Source of the DNA: Streptomyces cellulosae
Lineage (GTDB): Bacteria; Actinomycetota; Actinomycetes; Streptomycetales; Streptomycetaceae
DNA: 64,000 nucleotides
Reading direction: 5' to 3'
Assembly (NCBI GenBank): GCA_014655195.1
Contig: BNBH01000004.1
Coordinates: 62,001 to 126,000 of the forward strand
Positions 35,601-44,613 of this stretch are shown here, in pieces. Under the pieces are notes generated by a model. The model was not told the origin of the DNA. It did not search any database and saw only the letters and a program-made list of their open reading frames with translations. Position 1 is the first letter of the stretch. The number at the start of each line of letters is the position of its first letter. The position numbers and the translations under genes are program-made.

Positions 35601-35881
35601 AGCGTCGCGAGGATCCGCACGCCGAGAACGGTCGCCACTGCGAACGCCGCCCCCCGGTACCCGCCGCCGAACGCCTGCTCGGCGACCGACGCCTGGAGGG
35701 CGAGGAGCACCAGCACGAGGAGGGCGAGGACGTCGCCGACGCCGCCCACGAGCTGTGCGCTCCACAGCCGTTTCACCTGCGGTCGGCGCAGCAGGGCGCG
35801 GACGGCACGCTCGCGGGAGTCCGCGACAAGGGCGTCGTCGGGGGCCGGTGGGGAGGCCGTGGGCTGCTCGGCTCGCGTCAT
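32657..35881 (-). CDS. tmk: Thymidylate kinase fused to an MFS-like membrane domain and coiled-coil tail
   Basis: 1074 residues in three parts. Residues 35-480 carry about twelve hydrophobic helices of MFS-transporter type. Residues 508-712 are a complete dTMP kinase: P-loop GGDGAGKST (516-524), DRYIDSSVAYQGAGRDL (601-617), and the LID region; it makes dTDP from dTMP. Residues 715-885 are an almost unbroken Glu/Ala/Arg/Lys coiled coil (EEARRKAEEEARRKAEEE type). The last about 190 residues are acidic and disordered with six TxxLP motifs (DETAVLP four times, VTTELP, DRTRELP). The kinase would thus be membrane-tethered. No separate tmk is nearby, so this is probably the essential one. Similar fusions are known in Streptomyces. 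Confidence 0.93.
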   Translation of the reverse strand: MTRAEQPTASPPAPDDALVADSRERAVRALLRRPQVKRLWSAQLVGGVGDVLALLVLVLLALQASVAEQAFGGGYRGAAFAVATVLGVRILATLLFGAVLLGPLTSLTSQDGPLDRRWTMVGADGLRAALLIVAPLWIDWTPDNALAILLVTAFVAGVAERFWTVSREGAAPALLPGPPPEGASIRPLPDHLDALRRLSLRTGFVAIPLAALTLVAAALANNLLGTGIEWFGRHQAALASYVAAGLFAASLSVVTFLELPGTRTPRPRSPLEGLRRPRHAAGPDKGRTGVLPLLVVAGASVAGAVAAAVAVAVLHAKDLGGGPVLFGLMVGALTGGVVVGIRTAPALLPSLSRRRMLALTLAFTGLALLAAGLVPDVTSVLLILALAGAGAGMAANIAHTLLDQETEEQRRSRITEHLHAVVRVYVGLGAVVAPVVAAAIGPHRLENGKFVFAHGGAAFTLMLVGALLLPVAALVLAKVDDRSGVPLRQDLRDALLGGDDPALAPAGTGFFIALEGGDGAGKSTQAEALADWIRSKGHEVVLTREPGATPVGKRLRSILLDVSSAGLSHRAEALLYAADRAEHVDTVVRPALERGAVVISDRYIDSSVAYQGAGRDLSPTEIARINRWATAGLVPNLTVLLDVSPETARERFTEAPDRLESEPAEFHARVRSGFLTLAAADPGRYLVVDAGQEPEAVTTVIRHRLDRVLPLSEAEIAAREEARRKAEEEARRKAEEEAARKAEEERLERERQEQLAKLRAEEEERKRRELEEAQRREAERQAEEARQRAEEARRRAEEERQRLLAEEKARAEEEARRKAEEERRRKQAEEEARLRAEAEAQRLEKQRKAEEALLRAEQARQLAERAAAAAEAGPRATGTPSAPAAGPKAAGRDATRQDAPGQDADEAITVPTPVVTPTNATGGPVDETAVLPRVRDEDAARDADRPAPADAEVTTELPRPQVSGEADETAVLPPVPPGAADETAVLPSVPPGAADETAVLPPVREGEPGPEGQDDRTRELPQVDAESAPRRRERPDWAEETPLDDLPSLADELLGPHEDDHGDDEGRGGGRWRR
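32880..33000. repeat. 42-base tandem coding repeat (DETAVLPPVPPGAA)
   Basis: Within the tmk fusion, two full 14-codon units (DETAVLPPVPPGAA and DETAVLPSVPPGAA) and a partial third lie in tandem, with high identity at DNA level. It extends the acidic tail and supplies three of the TxxLP motifs. Confidence 0.85.
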
Positions 35882-36038
35882 GCGTTCAGCCTATCGGCCC
35901 GGAGGGACACCCCGGGGCCGACGCGCCTGACATGCACACGCCCCGATACGGAACCGTACCGGGACGTTCGCATTCCGAACGCCGGGCGGTGGAACCCGCG
36001 TCAGCGGACGGGGATTCCGGTGCCCGGCGGGACGGTGA

Positions 36039-38882
36039 TCAGTCCTCCGCGCCGTTCGCCGCGGCCGTCTTCTTGGCGGCGGTCTTCTTCGCCGTCGTCT
36101 TCTTGGCGGCCGTGGTCTTCTTCGCGGCGGTCGTCTTGGCGGCCGCCGTCTTCTTCGCCGGCGCCTTCTTGGCCGTCGTCTTCTTGGCCGTCGTCTTCTT
36201 GGCGGTCTTCTTCGCCGTCTTCTTGGCGGGACCCTTGGCGCGCTTCTCGGCCAGCAGCTCGAACCCGCGCTCGGGCGTGATCATCTCCACGCTGTCGCCC
36301 GAGCGCAGCGTCGCGTTGGTCTCGCCGTCGGTGACGTACGGGCCGAAGCGGCCGTCCTTCACCACGACCGGCTTCTCGCTGACCGGGTCGGTGCCCAGCT
36401 CCTTCAGCGGCGGCTTGGCCGCGGCCCGGCCACGCTGCTTGGGCTGGGCGTAGATCGCCTGCGCCTCCTCCAGCGTGATGGTGAAGATCTGGTCCTCCGA
36501 CTGCAGCGACCGCGAGTCCGTGCCCTTCTTCAGGTACGGGCCGTAGCGGCCGTTCTGCGCGGTGATCTCCTGGCCGTCGGTGTCCACGCCGACCACGCGC
36601 GGCAGCGACATCAGCTTCAGCGCGTCGTCGAGCGTCACCGTGTCCAGGGACATCGACTTGAAGAGCGAGGCGGTGCGCGGCTTGACCGCGTTCTTGCCGG
36701 TCTTCGGGGTGCCCTCGGGCAGGATCTCCGTGACGTACGGGCCGTAACGGCCGTCCTTGGCGACGATCGTGTGCCCGGTCGCCGGGTCGGTGCCCAGCTC
36801 GAAGTCGCCGCTCGGCTTGGCGAGCAGTTCCTCGGCCAGCTCGACGGTCAGCTCGTCGGGCGCCAGGTCCTCCGGGATGTCGGCGCGCTGGTGCTCCTCG
36901 GTGTCCTTCTCGCCGCGCTCGATGTACGGGCCGTAGCGCCCGACCCGCAGCACGATGCCGTTGCCCACCGGGAACGACGACACCTCGCGCGCGTCGATCG
37001 CGCCCAGGTCGGTCACCAGCTCCTTCAGACCGCCGAGGTGGTCCCCGTCGCCGTTGCCCGCCTCGGCCGCGCCGCCGTTGCCGGTGCCCTCGCCGAAGTA
37101 GAAGCGCTTCAGCCACGGCACGGCGCGGGCCTCGCCGCGCGCGATGCGGTCGAGGTCGTCCTCCATCTTCGCGGTGAAGTCGTAGTCGACGAGCCGGCCG
37201 AAGTGCTTCTCCAGCAGGTTGACCACGGCGAAGGAGAGGAACGACGGCACCAGGGCCGTGCCCTTCTTGAACACGTAGCCGCGGTCGAGGATCGTGCCGA
37301 TGATCGACGCGTACGTCGACGGGCGGCCGATCTCCCGCTCCTCCAGCTCCTTGACCAGCGACGCCTCGGTGTAGCGGGCCGGGGGCTTGGTGGCATGGCC
37401 GTCGACCGAGATCTCCTCGGCGCTCAGCGCGTCGCCCTCGGCGACCTGCGGCAGCCGGCGCTCGCGGTCGTCCAGCTCGGCGTTCGGATCGTCGGCGCCC
37501 TCGACGTAGGCCTTGAGGAAGCCGTGGAAGGTGATGGTCTTGCCGGACGCGCTGAACTCGACGTCCCGGCCGTCGGCGGCGGCGCCGCCGATCTTCACCG
37601 TCACGCTGTTGCCGGTCGCGTCCTTCATCTGCGAGGCGACGGTCCGCTTCCAGATCAGCTCGTAGAGCTTGAACTGGTCGCCGGTCAGACCGGTCTCGGC
37701 GGGCGTGCGGAAACGGTCCCCCGAGGGACGGATCGCCTCGTGCGCCTCCTGCGCGTTCTTCACCTTGCCCGCGTAGGTGCGGGGCTGCGGCGGCAGGTAG
37801 TCGGCTCCGTACAGCTGCGTGACCTGGGCGCGGGCGGCGGCGACCGCCGTCTCGCTCAGGGTCGTCGAGTCCGTACGCATGTAAGTGATGTAGCCGTTCT
37901 CGTACAGCTTCTGCGCGATCTGCATCGTGGCCTTGGCGCCGAAGCCGAGCTTGCGGCTCGCCTCCTGCTGCAGCGTCGTCGTACGGAACGGCGCGTACGG
38001 CGAGCGGCGGTACGGCTTGGACTCGACCGAGCGGACCGCGAACCGCGTGTCCTCCAGGGCGGCGGCGAGCGCGCGGGCGTTCGCCTCGTCGAGGTGGAGG
38101 ATGTTCGCGCTCTTCAGCCGGCCCAGCGAGTCGAAGTCGCGGCCCTGCGCGACCCGGCGTCCGTCGACCGTCTGCAGCCGCGCGACCAGCGTCGACGGGT
38201 CGCTCGGGTCACCGGCGCGGCCGGTGGAGAACGTGCCGGTCAGGTCCCAGTACTCGGCGGAGCGGAACGCCATGCGCTCGCGCTCCCGCTCGACGACGAG
38301 CCGGGTGGCGACGGACTGCACGCGGCCGGCGGACAGCCGCGGCATGATCTTCTTCCACAGGACCGGCGAGACCTCGTAGCCGTAGAGACGGTCGAGGATG
38401 CGGCGGGTCTCCTGGGCGTCGACCAGCTTCTGGTTGAGCTCGCGCGGGTTGGCCACGGCCTCCCGGATCGCGTCCTTGGTGATCTCGTGGAACACCATGC
38501 GCTTGACCGGGATCTTCGGCTTCAGCACTTCCTGGAGGTGCCACGCGATGGCCTCGCCCTCGCGGTCCTCATCGGTGGCGAGGAAGAGCTCGTCGGACTC
38601 CTTCAGCAGGTCCTTGAGCTTCTTGACCTGCGCCTTCTTGTCCGCGTTGACCACATAGATCGGCTGGAAGTCGTGTTCGACGTCCACACCGAGGCGGCGC
38701 ACCTCGCCGGTGTACTTCTCCGGAACCTCCGCGGCGCCGTTGGGAAGGTCGCGAATGTGCCCGACGCTCGCCTCGACGATGTAGCCAGGGCCGAGATAGC
38801 CCTTGATCGTCTTCGCCTTGGCAGGCGACTCGACGATGACGAGTCGGCGGCCGCCGTTCGCGGTCTCGCTGGTCGGGGACAA
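36039..38882 (-). CDS. topA: DNA topoisomerase I
   Basis: Type IA topoisomerase relaxing negative supercoils. 947 residues from a TTG at 38882 (giving MSPTSETANGGRRLVIVESPAKAKTIKGYLG); an ATG at 38945 would add 21 residues but has no ribosome site and gives an atypical N-terminus. TOPRIM acidic triad in ATDEDREGEAIAWHLQ, catalytic Tyr in NGYITYMRTDSTTLSE. The C-terminal half has four GRYGPY-type repeats (DGRYGPYVTE, NGRYGPYLKKG, DGRFGPYVTDG) in place of zinc fingers, and ends in a roughly 60-residue Lys/Ala/Thr tail (KKTAKKTTAKK) that in mycobacteria and Streptomyces aids processivity. Stands next to tmk and holB. Confidence 0.96.
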   Translation of the reverse strand: MSPTSETANGGRRLVIVESPAKAKTIKGYLGPGYIVEASVGHIRDLPNGAAEVPEKYTGEVRRLGVDVEHDFQPIYVVNADKKAQVKKLKDLLKESDELFLATDEDREGEAIAWHLQEVLKPKIPVKRMVFHEITKDAIREAVANPRELNQKLVDAQETRRILDRLYGYEVSPVLWKKIMPRLSAGRVQSVATRLVVERERERMAFRSAEYWDLTGTFSTGRAGDPSDPSTLVARLQTVDGRRVAQGRDFDSLGRLKSANILHLDEANARALAAALEDTRFAVRSVESKPYRRSPYAPFRTTTLQQEASRKLGFGAKATMQIAQKLYENGYITYMRTDSTTLSETAVAAARAQVTQLYGADYLPPQPRTYAGKVKNAQEAHEAIRPSGDRFRTPAETGLTGDQFKLYELIWKRTVASQMKDATGNSVTVKIGGAAADGRDVEFSASGKTITFHGFLKAYVEGADDPNAELDDRERRLPQVAEGDALSAEEISVDGHATKPPARYTEASLVKELEEREIGRPSTYASIIGTILDRGYVFKKGTALVPSFLSFAVVNLLEKHFGRLVDYDFTAKMEDDLDRIARGEARAVPWLKRFYFGEGTGNGGAAEAGNGDGDHLGGLKELVTDLGAIDAREVSSFPVGNGIVLRVGRYGPYIERGEKDTEEHQRADIPEDLAPDELTVELAEELLAKPSGDFELGTDPATGHTIVAKDGRYGPYVTEILPEGTPKTGKNAVKPRTASLFKSMSLDTVTLDDALKLMSLPRVVGVDTDGQEITAQNGRYGPYLKKGTDSRSLQSEDQIFTITLEEAQAIYAQPKQRGRAAAKPPLKELGTDPVSEKPVVVKDGRFGPYVTDGETNATLRSGDSVEMITPERGFELLAEKRAKGPAKKTAKKTAKKTTAKKTTAKKAPAKKTAAAKTTAAKKTTAAKKTTAKKTAAKKTAAANGAED

Positions 38883-39127
38883 CTTCGCTCTTCTCTCCGT
38901 CGACGCTCGGGCCTCCCCGGGCGCTTCTCCCCGGGGTCGGGTCATGGTGACGCTGCGGAGTGTGACGGTACATCCCGCCCCCGTGTCAAACGGGAAAAGC
39001 CCGCAACGGCCACTCGAACGGTAACCCGACTACCACCGTTCCTGCCGCCCGGAGTGTCCAGACTCCGCCCGCTCTTATGCGGAGCGCAATCCCCCGGTTA
39101 CCGGGGGCGTCCGGGTTTCGACGTGCC

Positions 39128-39325
39128 TCAGAGGCGGGTGAGGCACCAGGCGCCGAGGGCCAGGCAGGCGGTCGCGACGGCCCCGGCGACCGTGGCCGAT
39201 GCGACGCGGTTCACACCGAGGGCGACCGGGCGGCGGTGCCGCGCGCGGGACACCGTCCAGGCCAGCAAACCGGCACCGAACAGGCAGAACACCGTCCCCG
39301 TGAAGATCGCAGGCCCGCTCTCCAT
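39128..39325 (-). CDS. Small two-helix membrane protein
   Basis: 65 residues with two hydrophobic helices (IFTGTVFCLFGAGLLAWTV at 6-25 and ASATVAGAVATACLALGAWCL at 41-61) joined by a basic loop SRARHRRPVALGVNR. Unknown function; I do not recognise a domain. The ATG at 39325 is chosen because the coding pattern and hydrophobicity begin there; a GAGGGGG about 11 bases upstream is the only ribosome site. Longer in-frame starts to 39544 would add low-complexity Pro-rich sequence. Upstream of it is the gap holding an interspersed repeat; topA is divergent-side neighbour behind. Confidence 0.6.
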   Translation of the reverse strand: MESGPAIFTGTVFCLFGAGLLAWTVSRARHRRPVALGVNRVASATVAGAVATACLALGAWCLTRL

Positions 39326-39742
39326 CGTCGCCCGCGCCCCCTCTCGCCCGTTCCCGCGCCGACTGCCGGGGACGCTGCCAGGCCCGGGCGGCGGGAGGAC
39401 GAACCGGAGGTGAACGGAGCGGCTCGGGAGGGCGGCGGGAAGACCGGAAGCGGGCAGGCGCGGTCCGCTTCCGGAAATTTCCGCGAGTTCCGGACGGCCG
39501 GGCGCCGGGGCCGGCATGGGCGTGAAAGATGCGGCGCACGACACAGGGGGTACGGGAGCCGGCCAGCGTGGCGTGTGTGACCGGAGGGGCGCGTGTGACG
39601 TGCCGTGGCGCGGTTCGTTGTCGTCCGCGGGGCGGTGGGGGCTGGTCGCGCAGTTCCCCGCACCCCTTGAGGCGCGGCGCCCTGTAGGGGCGCGGGGAAC
39701 TGCGCGAGCAACCCACGACCACCCGCACCCGAACTCGGAGCC
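39326..39742. other. Repeat-bearing gap before the methyltransferase gene
   Basis: No convincing gene in 417 bases. Two overlapping minus-strand reading frames exist but have atypical, Pro/Arg-rich translations. The right half carries the inverted repeat listed separately; an ATTTCCG-type AT-richer patch at about 39475-39495 may hold the promoter of the small membrane protein. Confidence 0.6.
39646..39707. repeat. Interspersed inverted repeat, 22-base arms
   Basis: Arms 39646-39667 and 39686-39707 pair with one mismatch and an 18-base loop. The arm core AGGGGCGCGGGGAACTGCGC is the same 20-mer as in the element at 3665-3837. It could also act as a terminator for the methyltransferase gene. 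Confidence 0.85.
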
Positions 39743-41272
39743 TCAGTCCACCGGGTTCAAAAACCCCTGCTCCACCAGCAGCCGAATCTGCGCCGGGGTG
39801 CGGTCGCGCAGCAGCACGGGGTCCTCACCGAGCAGCTGGGCGATGGCGTCCAGGATCCGCCCGGCGGTCATCGTGCCGTCGCAGACGCCGGCGAACCCCG
39901 CGCCGATGGTGTCGACCTTGGTCGCCCGGCGCATCCCGCGGTTCGACCGCAGCACGACGTGCTCCGGGTCCTCGGCGCCGGGCAGCCCGACCTGTTCCTG
40001 CACCACCTCGGGCGCCAGCTCGAAGCGCGCCTCGAGCAGCGCCGCGTCGTCGTGCGACCGCAGGTAGTCCAGCCGCTCGAAGTGCGCCCGGACCGTGTCG
40101 CCGAGCGGCTGCTCCACCGGGTGCGGCCACTCCTCCACCGTGACCGACGGCACGGCCGCGTCCGACCGGCGCAGGGTGATCCAGCCGAAGCCGACCGCCT
40201 TGACCTTGCGCGCCTCGAACTCGTCCAGCCACGCGTCGTAGCGCGCCCGGTACTCCGCCTCGTCCCCGCGGTGGTCGCCCGCGTCCCGCAGCCACAGCTC
40301 GGCGTACTGCGTCACGTCCTGCACCTCGCGCTGCACGATCCACGCGTCGCAGCCGCGCGGCACCCAGGAGCGGAGCCTGTCCTGCCAGTCCTCCCCCTCC
40401 ACGTGCTGCCAGTTGGCGAGGAACTGCGCGTACCCGCCCTCGGTGAGCCGCTCCCCCGACTGCTGGACGAGCGTGCGGCACAGGTCGTCCCCGCCCATCC
40501 CGCCGTCGCGGTAGGTCAGGCGCGCCCCGGGCGAGATCACGAACGGCGGGTTGGACACGATCAGGTCGTACGTCTCGTCGTCCCGCAGCGGGGCGAACAG
40601 CGACCCCTCACGCAGATCGGCGGCCGGGACCCCGGACAGCGCCAGGGTGAGCGCCGTGATGTGCAGGGCGCGCGGGTTGACGTCGGTGGCGGTCACGCGC
40701 GTGGCGTGCCGGGCCGCGTGCAGGGCCTGGATGCCGGACCCGGTGCCGACGTCGAGCGCCGACCTCACGGGCGTACGGACGGTGATGCCGGCCAGCGTCG
40801 TGGACGCGCCGCCGACGCCGAGGACCACGCCCGGCTCCCGGCTGCCGATGCCCCCGGCGCCGCCGACCGCGCACCCGAGGTCCGACACCACGAACCAGTC
40901 CTCGCCGTCGGACCCGCCGTACGGCCGGACGTCCACGGTCGCCGCGAGCGTGTCCCCGCCGGCCGGGCGGAGCCAGCCGCTCTCCAGGCACACGTCGACG
41001 GGCAGGACGCCCTCCAGGCCCGCGCGGGCCACCGGCTGCTGGAGCAGGAACAGCCGGACCAGCAGCTCCAGCGGGGTGTCCCCGCGGGTGGCGCGGAGCG
41101 CGGGCACGGTCTCGCTGCGGGCCAGCGCCGCGTAGGCGGGGGCGCCGAGCAGGTCGAGCAGTCCGTCGGCGGTGAAGGAGGCGCCGAGCAGCGTCTCCCG
41201 CAGCCGGGCGGCGGCGTCGGTGCGGTCGGACGAGGGCAGGGGCGGCAGGCTGGCGTCACTCACGCCCCCCAT
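39743..41272 (-). CDS. Class I SAM-dependent methyltransferase with N-terminal DUF7059-like domain
   Basis: 509 residues. An N-terminal helical/winged domain of about 145 residues (ARLRETLLGASFTADGLLDLLGAPAYAALAR) precedes the Rossmann methyltransferase: motif I ALDVGTGSGIQALHAAR, motif II VTATDVNPRALHITALTLALSG, and motif IV DLIVSNPPFVISPG. NPPF/NPPY is typical of enzymes methylating amino groups in nucleic acid bases or protein glutamine (RsmC, PrmC, HemK relatives). The substrate is unknown; an rRNA or release-factor target is plausible. ATG 41272 or GTG 41263 are possible starts; neither is decisive. Confidence 0.85.
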   Translation of the reverse strand: MGGVSDASLPPLPSSDRTDAAARLRETLLGASFTADGLLDLLGAPAYAALARSETVPALRATRGDTPLELLVRLFLLQQPVARAGLEGVLPVDVCLESGWLRPAGGDTLAATVDVRPYGGSDGEDWFVVSDLGCAVGGAGGIGSREPGVVLGVGGASTTLAGITVRTPVRSALDVGTGSGIQALHAARHATRVTATDVNPRALHITALTLALSGVPAADLREGSLFAPLRDDETYDLIVSNPPFVISPGARLTYRDGGMGGDDLCRTLVQQSGERLTEGGYAQFLANWQHVEGEDWQDRLRSWVPRGCDAWIVQREVQDVTQYAELWLRDAGDHRGDEAEYRARYDAWLDEFEARKVKAVGFGWITLRRSDAAVPSVTVEEWPHPVEQPLGDTVRAHFERLDYLRSHDDAALLEARFELAPEVVQEQVGLPGAEDPEHVVLRSNRGMRRATKVDTIGAGFAGVCDGTMTAGRILDAIAQLLGEDPVLLRDRTPAQIRLLVEQGFLNPVD

Positions 41273-41428
41273 TGTGGCCGCCGCCCCCACCCGGCGCGCA
41301 CCCGCGTGCGTTGAGCCGCCGTCAGCTCCCGGTGTCGCGCCGGGGCGGGCGGGAGCTCGGTCAGCTCTTGGTCGCGCCCGGTGGGAGCCCGTGTCAGCTC
41401 GTGCTCGCACCCGCGCCGCGCGAGCGGA

Positions 41429-42001
41429 TCAGCTCTTGGTCGCGCCCGCCGACGCCGTGGCCGTCCGGCAGCTGGCCTGACGGGACATGGCCTCGCCGAC
41501 CTCGCCCTCCTCCAGCGCGCTGAGGGCGTCGCTGCCGCTCTTGCTCAGCTTGTCCAGCTCGGCCGCGATGTCCTTCAGACCGTCGGCGAAGTCCGCCTGG
41601 TCCTTGGTGTTGAGGCCGTCGACCTGCTTCTTCAGGGTGGCGTAGGACGCGGAGATGCTGTTGAGCTCCTTCACGGCGTCCTGCTGCTTCTGCTCGCCGT
41701 TCTCGACGTCGGGCGCGCCGGCCTTGTTCACGGCGGCGCCGATGGCCTTGTAGGCGTCGGACATGTCCTGGAAGGCCTTCGAGTCGGCCGCCTGGACCGC
41801 CTGCGGCGTGCTGTTGTCCGAGGTCTCCTTCTGGATGGCGGTGTTGGCCGCCTTGATCTTGGCGGCCTGCGGCTGGACGGCGTCGCAGACCTCCTTCGCC
41901 CAGGCGTTCAGCTTCTCGTCGCTGTCGTCGCCGCCGCATCCCGTCAGCGCCAGTACCAGTACCGCACCGCCGGACAGCGCGGCCGCGAGCTTCTTGTTCA
42001 C
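41429..42001 (-). CDS. Small helical lipoprotein
   Basis: 190 residues. N-terminal NKKLAAALSGGAVLVLALTGCGG gives a signal peptide with lipobox LTGC (Cys at about 22). The mature part is predominantly alpha-helical (LNAWAKEVCDAVQPQAAKIKAANTAIQKE, FQDMSDAYKAIGAAVNKAG, YATLKKQVDGLNTKDQADFADGLKDIAAELDKLSKSG) and resembles a four-helix bundle. Function unknown. The GTG at 42001 has GAAGGGA eight bases upstream, which rejects longer starts. Lies between the methyltransferase gene and hppA, same strand. Confidence 0.8.
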   Translation of the reverse strand: MNKKLAAALSGGAVLVLALTGCGGDDSDEKLNAWAKEVCDAVQPQAAKIKAANTAIQKETSDNSTPQAVQAADSKAFQDMSDAYKAIGAAVNKAGAPDVENGEQKQQDAVKELNSISASYATLKKQVDGLNTKDQADFADGLKDIAAELDKLSKSGSDALSALEEGEVGEAMSRQASCRTATASAGATKS

Positions 42002-42201
42002 CGGATTGGTCCCTTCCATGGCCTTCGGCCCCGGAACATACACGCCGGATGGCCTACACCCACTTGTCGGACATCCGGTATGACACCTTTTGCAGCCATT
42101 TGCACCAGACGAGACAAGGGTCACGGGCGCGAAACGGTGCGGGCGGGCTGCGCGTCAATCCGCGCCGCCCGCCCGCACCTTGATCCGGTGTCCGGCGTGC
42201 C

Positions 42202-44613
42202 CTACCGGGAAACCACCGCCGGATCGGGCGAGTTGGACTCCGGTTCCGCGCCTCCCTCGTCGTCGTCCACGGCGATCCCGCGCCGCTTGGACACGTACAC
42301 CGCGACGATGATGACCAACGCCGAGAGGACCGCGATCAGCACCCGCATCCCGACGCTCTTGTCGGCGCCGTAGGAGAACTTGATGACCGCGGGCGCGATG
42401 AGCAGCGCCACCAGGTTCATCACCTTCAGCAGGGGGTTGATCGCGGGACCGGCGGTGTCCTTGAACGGGTCGCCGACCGTGTCGCCGATGACGGTGGCCG
42501 CGTGGGCCTCGCTGCCCTTGCCGCCGTGGTGGCCGTCCTCGACGAGCTTCTTGGCGTTGTCCCACGCGCCGCCGGAGTTGGCGAGGAACACCGCCATCAG
42601 CGTGCCCGCGCCGATCGCGCCCGCGAGGAACGCGCCGAGCGCGCCCACACCGAGCGTGAACCCGATGAAGATGGGCGCCGTCACCGCGAGCAGACCGGGC
42701 GTGGCGAGCTCCCGCAGGGCGTCCTTGGTGCAGATGTCGACGACCTTGCCGTACTCCGGCTTCTCGCTGTAGTCCATGATCCCGGGCTTCTCGCGGAACT
42801 GCCGCCGCACCTCGTAGACCACCGAACCCGCCGACCGCGACACCGCGTTGATCGCCAGCCCCGAGAAGAGGAAGACGACCGCCGCGCCCGCGATCAGGCC
42901 GACGAGGTTGTTGGGCTGCGAGATGTCCATCATCAGGGTCAGCGGCGCGCCCTCGCCGCTGAGCCGTTCGCCCACCTCCCGCGCGCCGGTGGTGATGGCG
43001 TCCCGGTACGAGCCGAACAGCGCCGACGCCGCGAGCACGGCCGTGGCGATGGCGATGCCCTTGGTGATGGCCTTGGTGGTGTTGCCGACCGCGTCCAGGT
43101 TGGTGAGCACCTGCGCGCCCGCGCCCTCGACGTCGCCGGACATCTCGGCGATGCCCTGCGCGTTGTCGGAGACCGGGCCGAAGGTGTCCATCGCGACGAT
43201 CACGCCGACCGTGGTGAGCAGACCGGTGCCGGCCAGCGCCACCGCGAACAGCGCCAGCATGATCGACGTGCCGCCCAGCAGGAACGCCCCGTACACGCCG
43301 AGGCCGATCAACAGGGCGGTGTAAACGGCCGATTCCAGCCCCACGGAGATGCCGGCGAGGACCACGGTGGCCGGTCCGGTCAGCGAGGTCTTCCCGATGT
43401 CCCGCACGGGGCGCCGGGTGGTCTCGGTGAAGTAGCCGGTGAGCTGCTGGATGAGCGCGGCGAGCACGATGCCGATGGCCACCGCGACCAGCGCGAGGAC
43501 CCGCGGGTCGCCGCTCTTGGCCAGCACCGCCGTGTCGGTCACTCCGTCGAGGTCGGCGTACGACGACGGCAGGTAGACGAACGTGGCGATCGCGACCAGG
43601 ACGAGCGAGATCACCGCGGAGATGAAGAACCCTCGGTTGATCGCGCTCATGCCGCTGCGGTCGGCGCGCCGGGGCGCCACCGCGAAGATGCCGATCATCG
43701 CGGTGATCACACCGATCGCGGGGACCAGCAGCGGGAACGCCAGTCCCGCGTTGCCGAAGGCCGCCGACCCGAGGATCAGCGCGGCCACCAGCGTCACGGC
43801 GTACGACTCGAAGAGGTCGGCCGCCATGCCCGCGCAGTCGCCGACGTTGTCGCCCACGTTGTCGGCGATGGTCGCGGCATTGCGCGGATCGTCCTCCGGA
43901 ATGCCCTGCTCGACCTTGCCGACCAGGTCGGCGCCGACGTCGGCGGCCTTGGTGAAGATGCCGCCGCCGACGCGCATGAACATCGCGATCAGCGCGGCCC
44001 CGAGGCCGAAGCCCTCGAGCACCTTCGGCGCGTCGGCCGCGTACACCAGCACGACACAGGCGGCGCCGAGCAGACCCAGCCCCACCGTGAACATGCCGAC
44101 CACACCGCCCGTACGGAAAGCGATCTTCATCGCCTTGTGCGAAACGGTGGTGAGATCCTTTTCCGGCTCACCCTCGGCGGGAGTGGCTTCCCGGGCCGCG
44201 GCTGCGACCCGGACATTGCTGCGTACCGCGAGCCACATGCCGATATAGCCGGTGGCCGCCGAGAACGCCGCTCCGATCAAGAAGAACACCGATCGCCCGG
44301 CACGCTGATTCCAGTCGTCCGCGGGCAGCAGCATGAGCAGGAAGAAAACGATCACGGCGAATACGCCGAGCGTGCGCAGCTGGCGGGCCAGATAGGCGTT
44401 GGCGCCCTCCTGGACCGCGGCCGCGATCTCCTTCATGCTGTCGGTGCCCTCGCCGGCCGCGAGCACCTGGCGTACCAGGATTGCCGCGACGGCCAGCGCC
44501 GCCAGGGCCACGATGCCGATGGTCACCACGAGCACGCGGTTCTCGTCGGTCAGCACGGCGGCTGCGAGGGATGTGGGTTGGCCCGACTCGTATGAGATGG
44601 AAAGCCCCGCCAT
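42202..44613 (-). CDS. hppA: Membrane proton-translocating pyrophosphatase, K+-independent type
   Basis: Couples pyrophosphate hydrolysis to proton export or uptake across the membrane. 803 residues with about 16 helices; the catalytic signature DVGADLVGKVEQGIPEDDPRNAATIADNVGDNVGD is complete. In the GNTTKAITKG segment the position that is Ala in K+-dependent enzymes is Lys, the established marker of K+-independent H+-PPases. The ATG at 44613 has AAGGAGG four bases upstream. The soluble ppa is about 36 kb away in the window. Downstream genes are a small lipoprotein and a methyltransferase. Confidence 0.96.
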   Translation of the reverse strand: MAGLSISYESGQPTSLAAAVLTDENRVLVVTIGIVALAALAVAAILVRQVLAAGEGTDSMKEIAAAVQEGANAYLARQLRTLGVFAVIVFFLLMLLPADDWNQRAGRSVFFLIGAAFSAATGYIGMWLAVRSNVRVAAAAREATPAEGEPEKDLTTVSHKAMKIAFRTGGVVGMFTVGLGLLGAACVVLVYAADAPKVLEGFGLGAALIAMFMRVGGGIFTKAADVGADLVGKVEQGIPEDDPRNAATIADNVGDNVGDCAGMAADLFESYAVTLVAALILGSAAFGNAGLAFPLLVPAIGVITAMIGIFAVAPRRADRSGMSAINRGFFISAVISLVLVAIATFVYLPSSYADLDGVTDTAVLAKSGDPRVLALVAVAIGIVLAALIQQLTGYFTETTRRPVRDIGKTSLTGPATVVLAGISVGLESAVYTALLIGLGVYGAFLLGGTSIMLALFAVALAGTGLLTTVGVIVAMDTFGPVSDNAQGIAEMSGDVEGAGAQVLTNLDAVGNTTKAITKGIAIATAVLAASALFGSYRDAITTGAREVGERLSGEGAPLTLMMDISQPNNLVGLIAGAAVVFLFSGLAINAVSRSAGSVVYEVRRQFREKPGIMDYSEKPEYGKVVDICTKDALRELATPGLLAVTAPIFIGFTLGVGALGAFLAGAIGAGTLMAVFLANSGGAWDNAKKLVEDGHHGGKGSEAHAATVIGDTVGDPFKDTAGPAINPLLKVMNLVALLIAPAVIKFSYGADKSVGMRVLIAVLSALVIIVAVYVSKRRGIAVDDDEGGAEPESNSPDPAVVSR

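Noticed and set aside
31532..36280. Open frame of 1582 codons on the plus strand
   Set aside because: Wholly antisense to holB, tmk fusion and the topA end, with Ser/Arg-rich then Gly/Arg-rich translation and no domain.
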